Notes: generated by a model from the letters alone, not told the origin. A stretch of 64,000 nt of DNA from CAVPGP01 sp963704025 (GCA_963704025.1 CAVPGP010000001.1:1240001-1304000), one strand, 5' to 3'; counted from the stretch's first letter, positions 1 through 9,051 are shown. Made by a program: numbers and translations.

Positions 1-840
1 CGCCGGAGTCAGCGGGACGTCTCGCGCTCGTACCGCGGAGATCAGGCGGCGCACCTGCCAGTTTGGAACCTCCAGCTCCGCGAGCGTTCCCGCCTTCAGC
101 TCGGCCTGGACGGCGTACCGGCTCAGCGCGCCGATGCCGACGCCGCTCGCGACAGCCGCCTTGATCCCCTCCCAGGACGGAAGCTCGAGACTGCGCCGGA
201 CGCTGACGCCGAGCTGGCGCCGCGCCTCCTCGGCGATGCTGCGCGTTGCCGACCCTTCCTCCCGCGAGATCCACATGAGCCCTTCCAGGTCCTTGCGCGA
301 GAGGCGCCGGCCGGCGAGCTGGGGCGCGCCGACGAGAATGATCGGATCCTCGAGCAGCGGGTCGCTCTCGAGCTCGGAGAGCGCGGATGCGCCCCCGACG
401 ACGCCCAGCTCGACGCGGTGCTCGTGGACCGCCTCCTCCACCTGCGCCGAGTTGCCGAGCTGGAAATCGATCTCGACGCCGGGGAGCTCCTCGTGGAATC
501 GGGCCAGAACGGGAGGAAGGAGGTAGTTCCCGGGGTTCCCGGAAGCGGCGAGCGAGAGGATGCCGTGCTCTCCCGCGGCCAGCGCCGCCAGAGCCCGCTG
601 GCCTTGCGCGAGCAGCGCTTCCGCCCGCATCACGTACCCGGCGAGGACACTTCCTTCCTCGGTCAGCTCTGCTCCGCTGGGCGAACGCACGACGAGTGGT
701 CGACCGACTTGACGCTCGAGCTGCGCCACGTGCTTCGACACCGCGGGCTGGCTGATCGAGAGCTCGGCGGCGGCGCGCGAGAAGGAGTGCTGGCGCGCCA
801 GGGCGGCGAAAGCCCGCAAACGCGCTTCGAGCAGCAGCAT
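1..840 (-). CDS. LysR-family transcriptional regulator (3' end outside window)
   Basis: The frame is open from an ATG at 840 down to base 1 (280 residues) without a stop, so the C-terminus lies beyond the window. The first 60 residues form a winged helix-turn-helix of LysR type (RAFAALARQHSFSRAAAELS, then SQPAVSKHVAQLE). The rest matches a LysR effector-binding domain of the CysB/CbbR kind, with LAASGNPGNYLLPPVLARF at its start. LysR proteins are cytoplasmic DNA-binding regulators that usually control a divergent gene. Here the divergent neighbour is the cyclase gene at 911, across a 70-bp A+T-richer gap. The effector cannot be told from sequence. Confidence 0.9.
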   Translation of the reverse strand, partial: MLLLEARLRAFAALARQHSFSRAAAELSISQPAVSKHVAQLERQVGRPLVVRSPSGAELTEEGSVLAGYVMRAEALLAQGQRALAALAAGEHGILSLAASGNPGNYLLPPVLARFHEELPGVEIDFQLGNSAQVEEAVHEHRVELGVVGGASALSELESDPLLEDPIILVGAPQLAGRRLSRKDLEGLMWISREEGSATRSIAEEARRQLGVSVRRSLELPSWEGIKAAVASGVGIGALSRYAVQAELKAGTLAELEVPNWQVRRLISAVRARDVPLTPA

Positions 841-910
841 AACCAGAGACTATGTCAACTAGGCTCAATATGTATTTGAACTACACGCCGCGGAGGCCCA
901 ACGTGAAGGC
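841..910. promoter_or_regulatory. divergent promoter/operator region
   Basis: This 70-bp gap between the LysR start (840, minus) and the cyclase start (911, plus) is clearly richer in A+T than its surroundings. It contains the near-palindrome caatatgtatttg around 868-880. LysR proteins normally bind T-N11-A sites in such gaps, so an autoregulatory site is plausible. No -10/-35 pair is convincing. Confidence 0.35.
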
Positions 911-1706
911 GTGAGGGACGTCTCACAGATGGAGCCGCGGTGGGAGGCGATGCTCCGGGGCGAGCATCCTCTTGCGTACGTGCACCGCTTCGGGCGGCGC
1001 GCGTTCGGGTTGCTGCCGAGTCCCTGGCGCTGCAAGTTCTGCAACGCGCCGTTCAAGGGGCCGGCTGCCGGGATCGTGCGCTGGGTCGGGTACGAGCCGT
1101 CCCGGAAGAACCCGGCGATTTGCGCGCGCTGCCTCGAGCACGCGCCCGAGGGCGGCGCAGTGGTGCCGCTGGCGGTGCTGTTTGCGGACGTGCGGGGGTA
1201 CACGGCCCTGTCGGAGGACATGCCGCGCGCTCGAGGTGAAGTTGCTCGTTTCGCGCTTCTACTCCGCCGCGTCGCGTGCGCTGCTCTCGCACGACGGCCT
1301 GCTTGCCCAGATCGCCGGCGACGAGGTGATGGCCTTGTTCGTACCCGGCCTTGCGGGCTCCGACTACCGACGACGCGCTGTCGAGGGTGCGCGCAGCCTC
1401 CTGGCGGCGATCGGCTCGGTCGGTCACGAGGGAAGCAGGCTCGGCGTCGGCGTGGGGGTCGCGAGCGGCGAGGAGTTCGTCGGCAACGTCGGCGGTGGGG
1501 GCTACAAGGACTTCACCGCCGTCGGCGACGTCACGAACACCGCCGCGCGCCTGACGTCGACCGCCGACGCCGGGGAGATCGTCGTCGATGCGGCGACGTA
1601 CGACGCCGTGAAGGGCGACTTCCCGCGGCTCGAGTGCCGCGAGCTGTCTCTGAAAGGGAAGAAGGGGCTCGTCACCAGCTTCTCCATCCCGGGGGGTGGT
1701 GGCTGA
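911..1706 (+). CDS. class III adenylate/guanylate cyclase with N-terminal zinc-ribbon (one frameshift)
   Basis: Cytoplasmic enzyme expected to make cAMP or cGMP from ATP or GTP. The N-terminal 75 residues carry two CxxC pairs (CKFCNAPF and CARCLEH) that look like a small zinc-binding module. The class III catalytic domain follows, with both metal-binding aspartates visible (FADVRGYT and AGDEVMALF) and the GDVTNTAARL segment that holds the transition-state Asn. The reading frame changes once: ATG-CCG at 1220-1225 is followed by one surplus base (about 1226), then GCG-CTC-GAG continues the domain. Removing that base gives one intact protein of about 264 residues, so this is either a sequence error or a very young frameshift. 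Its TGA overlaps the ATG of the next gene, indicating an operon. The GTG at 911 was chosen because the conserved MEPRWEAMLRGEHP follows directly. Confidence 0.8.
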
Positions 1707-1924
1707 TGGCGCGCGACTGGTGGTGGCCGTGGTGGATCAGCACCTTGTTCGACCTGGGCGTCGCGGCGATCGCCACCGCTGTGCTCGTGCGGACGAGCCG
1801 CCGGGCGGTACGGATCGCGTCCGCGCTCGTGCTCTGCGGCGCGCTCGCCGCCGCCGTGCTCGCTCCTCTCGTGATGAAGCAGCCGGCTGACCGGATGGTG
1901 CCCACGGAGATGGGCGAGCCGTGA
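1706..1924 (+). CDS. small membrane protein with two transmembrane segments
   Basis: A 72-residue protein starting MARDWWWPWW. Two hydrophobic stretches (about residues 9-27 and 35-53) predict a two-pass inner-membrane protein with a short polar tail. The ATG overlaps the cyclase stop (ATGA) and its own stop overlaps the next GTG (GTGA), so it is translationally coupled in the cyclase / membrane protein / beta-propeller operon. I do not recognise a family. A role in anchoring or in the same pathway as the cyclase is only suggested by the coupling. Confidence 0.6.
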   Translation: MARDWWWPWWISTLFDLGVAAIATAVLVRTSRRAVRIASALVLCGALAAAVLAPLVMKQPADRMVPTEMGEP

Positions 1925-3243
1925 GCCGCAACCCAGCAGCTCTCCTCCTCGTCCTGCTCGCTTCGCTCGCGATTGCGTTGCCCGGTGCACGAACGGCGTC
2001 GACCAGGCTCGTCGGCCAGCGCGGAACGCTGTGGGTCGTCAACAAGACGCTGAACAACGTGACCGCGTTCGACGGAGCCACAGGCGCGGTCGTCGCCACG
2101 GTTCCCGTGGGGAAGAATCCGAACTCGGTCGTCGTCGCGAGGCTCAAGGCCTACGTCACGAACGAGGACTCGAACGACGTGACGGTGATCTCGGGAATGT
2201 CGCACACCGCGATCACGACGATTCCGGTTTCGTCGCGCCCGCATCACATCCGCAGGAATCGGGACGGCTCGCGCGTCTACGTCGCCGAGTACAACGGGAA
2301 CAAGGTCGCGGTGATCGACACCGCGACCGACAAGGTCGTCAACGAGCTCACTGCTGACGCCACCCCGAATGCGAAGACGCACTCGACCTGGCTCACGCGT
2401 GACGGCAAGTGGATCCTCGCGGCGAACGAGGCGACGAGCTCGGTGACCATCCTGGACCTCCCCGGCGGCAAGATCGTCGGCACGGTGCCCACGGGTGGCC
2501 CGCCGAGCGAGGTCCTCGTGACGCCTGACGGCAAGACCGCGTATATCTCGCTCCGCACGGGGTCGATCAAGGTGGTCGACCTGCCGGCTGGGGCCGTCAG
2601 GGGCGAGGTCGCGTTACCGGCGGCCGCGGACACGCTCCAGCTGACACCTGACGGCAGGCACTTGGCCGTTGCGCTGCGCGGGCAACCGGCGCAGCTCTCC
2701 GTCCTCGACACGAAGTCGTTGACGATCGTGCGGACGATCGACCTCGCCGGCGTGGGCACGATTGCAGGCCACAACTGGAGCTCCGCCAACGGTCGCTACT
2801 CCTACGTCGCGTACATGGGCGGGGCGTCGCCGGGCGTCGCGGTCGTCGACCATCGCAGCAACAGCGTCGTCCAGACGCTCGCGTATCCGGGCGGCGGACA
2901 GCCGCACGGCGTGTTCTACGACGATCCGGCGGCGACGGAGGGCCCGGCCCTCACGCTCGGCCCCGGCCACGTACGGGTCGTGCGCAAGCGGGCGAGAGTC
3001 ACTATCGCCTGCTCCCCGGACGCAGTCGGCTTCTGCCGCGGCTCGGTGGTGCTCGCCGGCGTCAGAGGAAGGTTCTCGCTCGAACCCGCGGCGTCGGCGA
3101 TCGTGCCGGTGCGTCTTCCCACCGCGACGCTCAATCGGCTTGCGACGAGCAAACGGCTCGCTCTCCGGGTGTCTGCCGTCGCGACGGACGAGCTTGGCAA
3201 CAGCCGGAGGACGACGCGCTCGGTGACTCTGTCGCAGCCGTGA
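1921..3243 (+). CDS. secreted YVTN-type beta-propeller repeat protein
   Basis: A 440-residue protein. The N-terminus is a signal peptide (ALLLVLLASLAIALPGARTA). Residues of about 35-330 form YVTN/NHL-like propeller blades, each with a core such as KVAVIDTATDKVV, SVTILDLPGGKIVGT and KAYVTNEDSNDVTV. The last 90 residues are an immunoglobulin-like C-terminal domain with two cysteines (ACSPDAVGFCRG). YVTN propellers are extracytoplasmic binding scaffolds without catalytic residues. The GTG start overlaps the stop of the membrane-protein gene by 4 bp. It ends 25 bp before the convergent esterase gene. The ligand is unknown. Confidence 0.85.
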   Translation: MSRNPAALLLVLLASLAIALPGARTASTRLVGQRGTLWVVNKTLNNVTAFDGATGAVVATVPVGKNPNSVVVARLKAYVTNEDSNDVTVISGMSHTAITTIPVSSRPHHIRRNRDGSRVYVAEYNGNKVAVIDTATDKVVNELTADATPNAKTHSTWLTRDGKWILAANEATSSVTILDLPGGKIVGTVPTGGPPSEVLVTPDGKTAYISLRTGSIKVVDLPAGAVRGEVALPAAADTLQLTPDGRHLAVALRGQPAQLSVLDTKSLTIVRTIDLAGVGTIAGHNWSSANGRYSYVAYMGGASPGVAVVDHRSNSVVQTLAYPGGGQPHGVFYDDPAATEGPALTLGPGHVRVVRKRARVTIACSPDAVGFCRGSVVLAGVRGRFSLEPAASAIVPVRLPTATLNRLATSKRLALRVSAVATDELGNSRRTTRSVTLSQP

Positions 3244-3268
3244 GGCCGCTGAGCTCGACCGGCTTGGG

Positions 3269-4315
3269 TCAAGCCCGCTGGCAGCTCCGTGCCGGCCGCT
3301 CCATGAGGTGTGCTCCCGCGACACCCCAGTCGCCGGCGAACGCACTCGGGAGGAGGCCGAAACGGGCGAGTGCGAACGGCATCCGGCTGCTCGCGCGCAT
3401 CTCCGCCGTATGCGCCCAGCTGCCCACGATGCCGTCGACGGGCGCCGAAGGGTTCAGCCGTCTCAGCTCGAGCAGGAGGCGTTGGGACTGGCGTGTGGAG
3501 TCGACGATGATGCGGTCGCGGCGGCTCCACCAGAGCTGCAGCGGAATGCACGACGCCGCGAGGGCGCCGGCGTAGGTCAGCGGGCTGCGCGCGGCGAACG
3601 CGCCTGCCGCCGTGGCGGGGTCGCCTCCGACCTCTGTGCGCGCGAGTCGCTGCAGCGTGTCGCCGAGCGATCCCCCGAGGGTGCGCCGGCACGACGTGTT
3701 GCAGGCGAGGCGCGGGTACTGCCAGTACTGGTGGGCGAAGTCGACGAGCGCGTCGAAGGCGACGGCACCCGCCAGCAATCTCGGGTGCTTTGCGAGCAGG
3801 AGCAGCGTCTCCTGGCCGCCCATGCTGCCGCCGACCGCGTAGATGCGGCGGTGATCAACGTTCAGCCAGGGAAGGGCGTCGTGCACGAGCACGGGCATCC
3901 GGGCGAGGTCGTCGATCTGGCCTGGGGCTCCCCATGAGTACGCGCCGAGGTTGTCCCCGTCACCGTCGGGGTTGACGACCGCGAACGTGCCGATCGCGGG
4001 CAGATCGCCCCAGAGCGCGGCGTTGCCGTGTCCGCTGCCGCCGCGTCCGTGTGGCGCGATGACGAGCGGGATCCGGGGGTGATTCTTCGGCCCGTACGAA
4101 CGGGGAAGGAGCACGTATGCACGGCGCATCCGCCCGCCGTGCGACCGGTACTCGATCACCCAGGCCTTCGTGTGCGACGGTCGGTTGAGCTGCGGGTCGC
4201 GGATGCGAGTCGGCATGCCCACCACCCCCTTGGCGGGAGCCGAGCAGGTCGCCGCGAGCAGGAGCAGCAGGAGGCCGGGCGTTCCCGCCTTCCGGATGAG
4301 ACGCGCCGTCGACAT
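3269..4315 (-). CDS. secreted alpha/beta-hydrolase (esterase / PHB-depolymerase-like)
   Basis: A 348-residue protein with an N-terminal export signal (GLLLLLLAATCSAPAKG); the Cys could be lipidated, but the -1 residue is Thr, which is unusual for a lipobox. The alpha/beta-hydrolase fold shows an oxyanion region (VIAPHGRGGSGHGN), the nucleophile elbow GGSMGGQ with the catalytic Ser, an acid region around LWWSRRDRIIVDS and a C-terminal His in SWAHTAEM. This pattern fits feruloyl-esterase or poly(3-hydroxybutyrate)-depolymerase-like secreted esterases. The substrate is not predictable. The gene stands alone, convergent with the propeller gene. Confidence 0.8.
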   Translation of the reverse strand: MSTARLIRKAGTPGLLLLLLAATCSAPAKGVVGMPTRIRDPQLNRPSHTKAWVIEYRSHGGRMRRAYVLLPRSYGPKNHPRIPLVIAPHGRGGSGHGNAALWGDLPAIGTFAVVNPDGDGDNLGAYSWGAPGQIDDLARMPVLVHDALPWLNVDHRRIYAVGGSMGGQETLLLLAKHPRLLAGAVAFDALVDFAHQYWQYPRLACNTSCRRTLGGSLGDTLQRLARTEVGGDPATAAGAFAARSPLTYAGALAASCIPLQLWWSRRDRIIVDSTRQSQRLLLELRRLNPSAPVDGIVGSWAHTAEMRASSRMPFALARFGLLPSAFAGDWGVAGAHLMERPARSCQRA

Positions 4316-4369
4316 GCAGACACGGTCGAACGGCGTGGTAACTGCGGAGCAATCGAGCGGTAAACGGCA

Positions 4370-4897
4370 CTAGGGCCGGTCGAGGAGCTCCCGTTTCTTC
4401 TCGTCGAACTCCTCCGGGGTGATCAGGCCGCGGTCGCGCATGTCCGCCAGTCGGCTGAGCGTGGAGTCGAGGTCTTCGGCCGTGAGACCGACCGGCGCTT
4501 GAGGTTCCTCGCCGGCTTCTGCAGGCTGCACGGCCGAGGCGGCGCGGCCCGCTCCATGATCCGTCCTCCTCCTCCTCCGACCTCGAGCTCGTGCTCGTAC
4601 TTGGCGTCGAGCAGCGCCTTCTTGAAGCCGTCGGCGTCGGGCAGGAAGCGAATCTTGCTTGTCCCGGCCTCGGATGCCGTCAGCAGGTCGATCTCGCCGT
4701 AGCCGACGATCCGCGCGAGCCACGGGTGGCCCACAACCATGTCGGTGATCGCCTGGAGCGAGGTGTCGCGCGTCGACTTGTTGATCACGCCGCACGAGCA
4801 GCACACGCTCTCCCGTGGCGAGCAGCGACGCGTAACGCGAGCTCTCGTCCTCAGGAGGGGTCGCGTCGGCTGTTCTGGTCTCGGCGGTTTCGGACAT
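4370..4897 (-). pseudogene. bacterial PH-domain / SHOCT protein, internally deleted and frameshifted
   Basis: Three frames carry parts of one protein. The N-terminus MSETAETRTADATPPEDE to LLATGERV is in the first frame. GVINKSTRDTSLQAITDMVV to KKALLDAKYEHEL, a bacterial PH (bPH_2) domain, is in the second. The C-terminal SHOCT motif (LTAEDLDSTLSRLADM to EKKRELLDRP) is back in the first. In the family a hydrophobic membrane hairpin separates LLATGERV from the PH repeat; here the two are directly joined near 4815, as if about 250 bp were lost. A second shift falls in the low-complexity linker near 4545. Either an assembly collapse or real decay would explain this. Family function is poorly known; SHOCT proteins are often oligomerising membrane-associated factors. 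Confidence 0.65.
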
Positions 4898-5043
4898 AAC
4901 TCGTCTCGCCGCGACCGTGCGTCGTCGCGGTTCTTCTCCGCAGATTCTGACGGCTCGGCTGTCGACGTGTGCCGCGCGTCCACCGGCCCGCCGGCGGGGT
5001 CGCCGCTGACAGGCGACCAGGTCGGCGGTCATGTCATCGTCAA

Positions 5044-5115
5044 TGCCCCCGGCCGGAATCGAACCAGCGCACGCGGTTTAGGAAACCGCTGCTCTATCCA
5101 CTGAGCTACGGGGGC
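5044..5115 (-). tRNA. tRNA-Arg (anticodon CCT)
   Basis: On the minus strand the acceptor stem is gcccccg/cgggggc, the D-arm carries tagctcagtggatagagc, and the anticodon stem-loop cggtt-tCCTa-aaccg places CCT at 5080-5082. The T-arm is gctgg-ttcgatt-ccggc. All four stems close, and the discriminator base is A at 5044. It decodes AGG, a rare arginine codon in a genome this GC-rich. No CCA is encoded. Confidence 0.95.
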
Positions 5116-5302
5116 GAAAGAAGCCCGTCTGCAGGGCTTTCGGTCTTGGAAGACGCTCCCGACGTCTGCTCCACCCTGAGGGAGCCGGCTTCTGACCGGC
5201 GTCAGTCTATCGGGCTCTCGCGCGAAGCCAACAAGGCTCACCGGCTTAAGGTTCGGCACGCCGCGGATGCTGTCTGGCGACCGCCGTTCTAGGATCGACC
5301 AG

Positions 5303-5770
5303 GTGACCCTCGCCCTGGGCGAGCTCGAGAGGTTCGTGGTCGCTGCGAAGGCGGCGACCTACGCAGGCGACGGTGCAGCCGCTCCTCCGTGTCGCCGAGG
5401 ATCGCATGACCTCGCATACACCGTGGGTGGATTGAGCTACCTGGACAGCTACTTTGGCGGCAGCGACTTCGTCGGCCAGGAGATCGTGTGGAACGGCGGC
5501 GACCCGGTCTGGGGCATGAACTACCACGGGGTGATCCTCGCGCGGGGCCGGATCGACGCTGCGCGCGCGGGAGCCGTCGTGAAGGAGGCGCTGTCGGCCC
5601 TGTATCGCGAACAGCGGTTCCTCGGGGGCTTTCGACACGAGACGGCGTTCGGGGTCTACACGGATACGAACGAGGGAGACGTCAAGCGGTTCGACGGCGA
5701 GGAGTGGATCGAGCAGGACGGGGTTCGCGTGTACGAGCTCCGTTACCACGGCGGGCTCGTGGTCGACTAG
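5303..5770 (+). CDS. DUF5680 domain protein
   Basis: A 155-residue soluble protein. The pattern LERFVVAAKAATYAGDGAAA, then GSHDLAYTVGGLSYLDSYFGG, then GQEIVWNGGDPVWGMNYHG, is the DUF5680 signature. Members are small cytoplasmic proteins of unknown function, often annotated as XRE-associated or hypothetical. I prefer the GTG at 5303, because family members begin a few residues before LERF; an in-frame ATG at 5267 would add 12 residues. It is a single gene between the tRNA and the convergent DUF3237 gene. Confidence 0.75.
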   Translation: MTLALGELERFVVAAKAATYAGDGAAAPPCRRGSHDLAYTVGGLSYLDSYFGGSDFVGQEIVWNGGDPVWGMNYHGVILARGRIDAARAGAVVKEALSALYREQRFLGGFRHETAFGVYTDTNEGDVKRFDGEEWIEQDGVRVYELRYHGGLVVD

Positions 5771-5842
5771 AGGCGCGACGTCCACCCGTCCACAGCGACC
5801 ACTGCCTCATCTTGATCCGATCGACGCAGGCGTGCGGCGAGC

Positions 5843-6316
5843 TCAGCCGACGAGGTAGGTCTCGTAGATCACGCCTCCCGGCCGACGGCCGGCGACGCTG
5901 ATGAAGACGCCTTTGTTCAGCCAGTCGAGATCTGGCGCAGCGGTCTCGATCTGTGTTGAGGTGCGGAAGGTGTATTCGCTCGCGTCCACGTCCTCACCGC
6001 GGCCGAGGCGTTCGAGGACATCCGCGCTGCCGTGACGCACTCCTCGTGATTGGACGTAGAGCAGGTCGCCGCGGTCGGTCTCCAGTGTGTAGCGGATGTC
6101 GCCGAGTGCGGTGCCGTCGGGCAGGACGATCTGCCAGTCGGCGCTGGCGCCTGGAAGCAGCTTCCCGGTGAGCTCGGGACCGGTGAAGGTCCCGCCGGTC
6201 AGGGGCACGATGCGCCGGTGGCCCTGCGAGACGTCGCCGAGATCCAGCGGCTGTCCGAGGGTGGCCTCCAAGCGGTAGACCTGGATCAGGCGAGGGTCAG
6301 GAAGCCGCGTGCTCAT
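5843..6316 (-). CDS. DUF3237 family protein
   Basis: A 157-residue protein starting MSTRLPDPRLIQVYRLEATL. It matches DUF3237, an eight-stranded barrel-like domain, through GHRRIVPLTGGTFTGPELTG and DWQIVLPDGTALGDIRYTLET. The C-terminus (NKGVFISVAGRRPGGVIYET) is also typical. Members often sit beside aromatic-degradation or SDR genes; no reaction is established. Its ATG overlaps the expected TGA of the upstream isomerase-like gene (ATGA), so the two are coupled. As the sequence stands, the upstream gene reads through into this one. Confidence 0.8.
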   Translation of the reverse strand: MSTRLPDPRLIQVYRLEATLGQPLDLGDVSQGHRRIVPLTGGTFTGPELTGKLLPGASADWQIVLPDGTALGDIRYTLETDRGDLLYVQSRGVRHGSADVLERLGRGEDVDASEYTFRTSTQIETAAPDLDWLNKGVFISVAGRRPGGVIYETYLVG

Positions 6317-6613
6317 TGCCAGGCCGCGATCGGATCGTTTGGGATGGGGGTCGAGCGGAGTGACAGTGACGTGCATCCACTCGTACAGCGGCAGTGCGCC
6401 GAGCAGATCATCGAGCTGGGTCTTGCTCTCGGCGCGGTACAGGCCGAGGATCTTGGTCTCGCCGTCGGCGACGGGCCGCTTCCAGAGCCGGACAAGGTGT
6501 CCTTCGTGCACGAGCCTGGCCGCGGCGGATGCCTCGGCGTTCTCGCGGTCCTCGATTTCCGACTCCGGAGCTCCGTCCGGAATCTCGACCTCGAACTCGA
6601 CCAGGAATTCCAT
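6313..6613 (-). CDS. muconolactone delta-isomerase-like protein (one surplus base near the 3' end)
   Basis: About 100 residues starting MEFLVEFEVEIPDGAPESE. The family signature is present: RENAEASAAARLVHEGHLVRLW, then KILGLYRAES, then ALPLYEWMHVTVTPLDPHP. Muconolactone isomerases form small ferredoxin-like decamers that act in the catechol branch of the beta-ketoadipate pathway. Many actinobacterial homologues stand alone, as here, so this reaction is only a family guess. The run of three T (plus strand 6338-6340) makes the protein read into the DUF3237 gene. With one base less it would end PHPNDPIAAWQ-TGA, the usual ending, with an ATGA overlap. The in-frame fusion is therefore probably an artefact. 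Confidence 0.75.
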
Positions 6614-6702
6614 GCTGTCCTCCTTCCCGACCGGCCTGTGGGTCGGCCGGCAGCTGACATGGCGGATCGATCGCCGAGGTGATTCACCACCCGCAATCGG
6701 CT

Positions 6703-7786
6703 CTAGGCCGGCTCGACCGCGCCCAGCCCGAGCCACGAGGCCAGGTCCTCCAGCTCGGCGTGCACGGCCTTGGTCATGGTACGGGTGAACTTCACGTCCT
6801 CGTGGATCGCGTGCACCCGCAGCACCGAGGCCTTGCGGTCGGCGGCGGCGTCGACCTTCCCGATCAGGCGGTCGTGGTGGAGGATCGGGAGAGCGAAGTA
6901 CCCCCAGCGGCGTTTGGCCGCGGGCTTGTACATCTCGAGGGTGTACTCGAAGTCGAACAGCTCCTGGGCGCGGACCCGGTCGTGGACGAGCCGGTCGAAC
7001 GGCGACAGCAGCGCCGTCCGGCCCTCGAAGTCCTCGACCGAGCGCGGCCGGATCGACGCGCCACTCGCCCGTGGTGCCCTCGACCACGGCCGGCTCGCCG
7101 GCCTCGCCGACGTCGGCCGGCTCGACCGGCATCGCGGTGGTCTTCTGCCGGGCGATGCCGAGCGCGGCGAGCCGCCGCTCGTTCTTCGTCCGGTCGGCCT
7201 CCTCGACCGAGGGGACGACGACGTCGGCCGGGTAGACCCGCCCGGCCAGGTCCCACAGCCGCTCCCGCCCGACGCGCCCGGCGATCGCGATCTCGCCGCG
7301 CATCATCAGGAACTCCAGCATCTGGGTGACGTTGCGGTTGTTGGTCCATCCGGTCGAGGCCCACGGCACCACGCAGGTGTCCGGGATGTCGCGGGAGGTC
7401 AGCGGCCCGGAGCTGCCGAGCAGATCGAGGATGTCGCGCCGGAAGCGGTCGTTGTCGCGGAGCCAGGCACGCGTACGCTCGTAGTCGGGCCAGTCGGCCG
7501 CACCGGCGAGGTACAGGCCCAGGTCGCTCATCGGCCGCACCAGCGCGTTGTGCTCGAACAGCGTGCGGTCCTGCTCCAGGGCCTCCTGGAGCTGAGCGGG
7601 CTCGTACGCCGAGCCGAGGCGGCTCCAGGCGACGAGGTCCGCGCTGGGCGCGATGGCCGCGGTCGGGTCGATCTGCAGCAGGGTCAGTTGTCGCACGACC
7701 GCGAGCAGCTCGGACGGCCGGGGTGCGTCGAGCAGTTGCGCGCGCACCGCGATGCGCCGGGCCTGCGCCTTGGTGAGCCGGTGCAC
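6703..7786 (-). CDS. winged-helix DNA glycosylase-like protein (AlkX/YcaQ superfamily), one frameshift
   Basis: About 360 residues in two frames. It starts with GTG (HRLTKAQARRIAVRAQLL) and has the tandem winged-helix fold of the HTH_42 superfamily. LTLLQIDPTAAIAPSADLV contains the Q-x-D motif that marks the AlkX/YcaQ branch; these bacterial glycosylases unhook alkylated bases and interstrand crosslinks. The C-terminal part (EMYKPAAKRRWGYFALPIL, then LIGKVDAAADRKASVLRV) is typical. The frame moves by one base between about 7040 and 7065, around TGEWRVDP and SVEDFEGRTALLSPFDRL; both sides are conserved, so sequence error is likely. It lies upstream of the isomerase-like gene on the same strand. 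Confidence 0.75.
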
Positions 7787-7800
7787 GGACAGGAGGCTAC

Positions 7801-7977
7801 GTCAGGGCGCCGGTGCGGTGGACCGACGACACCGACGCGACCTTCGCTCGCCTGGTGGCGGCGGGGGCACGAGCGCTGTCCGAGCCCCACGACTGGCTGG
7901 GCGGCACGCTGCGCGTGGCGTGGTCGCCGATTCCGGACGACAATCCCATCGAGCTGGTCGAGCGCCGTTCTCCGTGA
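7801..7977 (+). pseudogene. remnant of a glyoxalase/VOC-family gene (C-terminal half only)
   Basis: This stretch reads DATFARLVAAGARALSEPHD, then LRVAWSPIPDDNPIELVERR, then TGA at 7975-7977. That is the second beta-alpha-beta-beta-beta half of a VOC (glyoxalase/bleomycin-resistance) domain, including the final metal-ligand position (NPIEL). No start codon and no N-terminal half precede it; the glycosylase gene begins at 7786 on the other strand. It is a gene fragment left by deletion or rearrangement. Confidence 0.6.
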
Positions 7978-8090
7978 TGCGGCGATCCCTCTGCAAGCGT
8001 CCTCCCGCGCGCAGGCCGTGACGTCTGTCATGTGGATTCGATGACGCCGGCCTCTACCGGAGCCGGAGCCGCGGCGGGCAGCATGGGTGC

Positions 8091-9051
8091 ATGGACTCGA
8101 TCGGCATGGACGCGACAAACGGAGAGCCTGTGGCCGCGGCCGAGCCGGGGCGAGTGGAGCTGCGCGGCGTGGCGAAGTCGTATCGCGGGCCGGGCGGATC
8201 CGTCCACGCGGTGCGGGGCGTCGACATCGCCGTCGCCGCCGGCGAGACGGTGGCGCTCCTCGGGCCGAACGGGGCCGGCAAGTCGACGGCGATCGACATG
8301 CTGCTCGGCCTGCAGGCTCCCGACGCCGGCAGCGTCGGCATCTTCGGCCTCCCGCCGGAACAGGCTGTCGACCAGGGCCGCGTCGGGGCGATGCTGCAGA
8401 CCGGGGGGCTCCTTCGCGATCTGCGCGTGCGCGAGCTGGTGACCATGACCGCGGCGCTCTTCCCCGAGCCGCTGCCGGTCGGCGAGGTGCTCGCACTGGC
8501 GGGTGTCGAGGGGCTCGCCGAGCGACGAACCGAGAAGCTGAGCGGCGGCGAGACGCAGCGGGTGCGGTTCGCAATCGCGCTCGCCGGCGACCCCGACCTG
8601 CTCGTCCTCGACGAGCCGACCGTCGGGATGGACGTCCAGGCGCGGCACGCGTTCTGGACCACCGTGCGGGAGTTCGCCCGGCGCGGAAAGACGATCCTCT
8701 TCGCGACCCACTACCTCGAGGAAGCCGACGGTTACGCGGACCGCGCCGTGTTGATGGCGCAGGGCCGGGTCGTCGCGGACGGGCCGACGACCGAGATCAA
8801 GGCGATGGTCGGCTCGCGCACGATTCGCGCGACGCTGCCGGACGTCCCGCTCGAACGGCTCGAGGCGCTGCGGGGCGTGACGAGTGCCGAACGGCGCGGC
8901 GAGGCGGTCGCGCTCGCGCTGCTCTGACTCCGACGCGGCGCTCCGGGCGCTGCTGGCAGCGTATCCGGCTGCGCGTGACATCGAGATTCGCGGCGCCGAC
9001 CTCGAGCAGGCGTTCCTGCAGCTGGTCGCAGACGAGGCGGTGGCTGCGTGA
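8091..9051 (+). CDS. ABC transporter ATP-binding protein (ABC-2 exporter), one frameshift
   Basis: About 319 residues. It shows Walker A (GPNGAGKST), Q-loop (MLQTGG), signature (LSGGETQRV), Walker B (LLVLDEP) and the H-loop (ATHYLEE). It energises export by the ABC-2 permease that follows. Reading stops at 8927 in the first frame, but a one-base shift near 8922 continues with SDAALRALLAAYPAARDIEI and GADLEQAFLQLV, the normal C-terminus of this class, ending at 9051. The stop overlaps the GTG of the permease. Together with the kinase and regulator this resembles the DesKR-linked ABC exporter modules common in actinobacteria. Confidence 0.85.
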
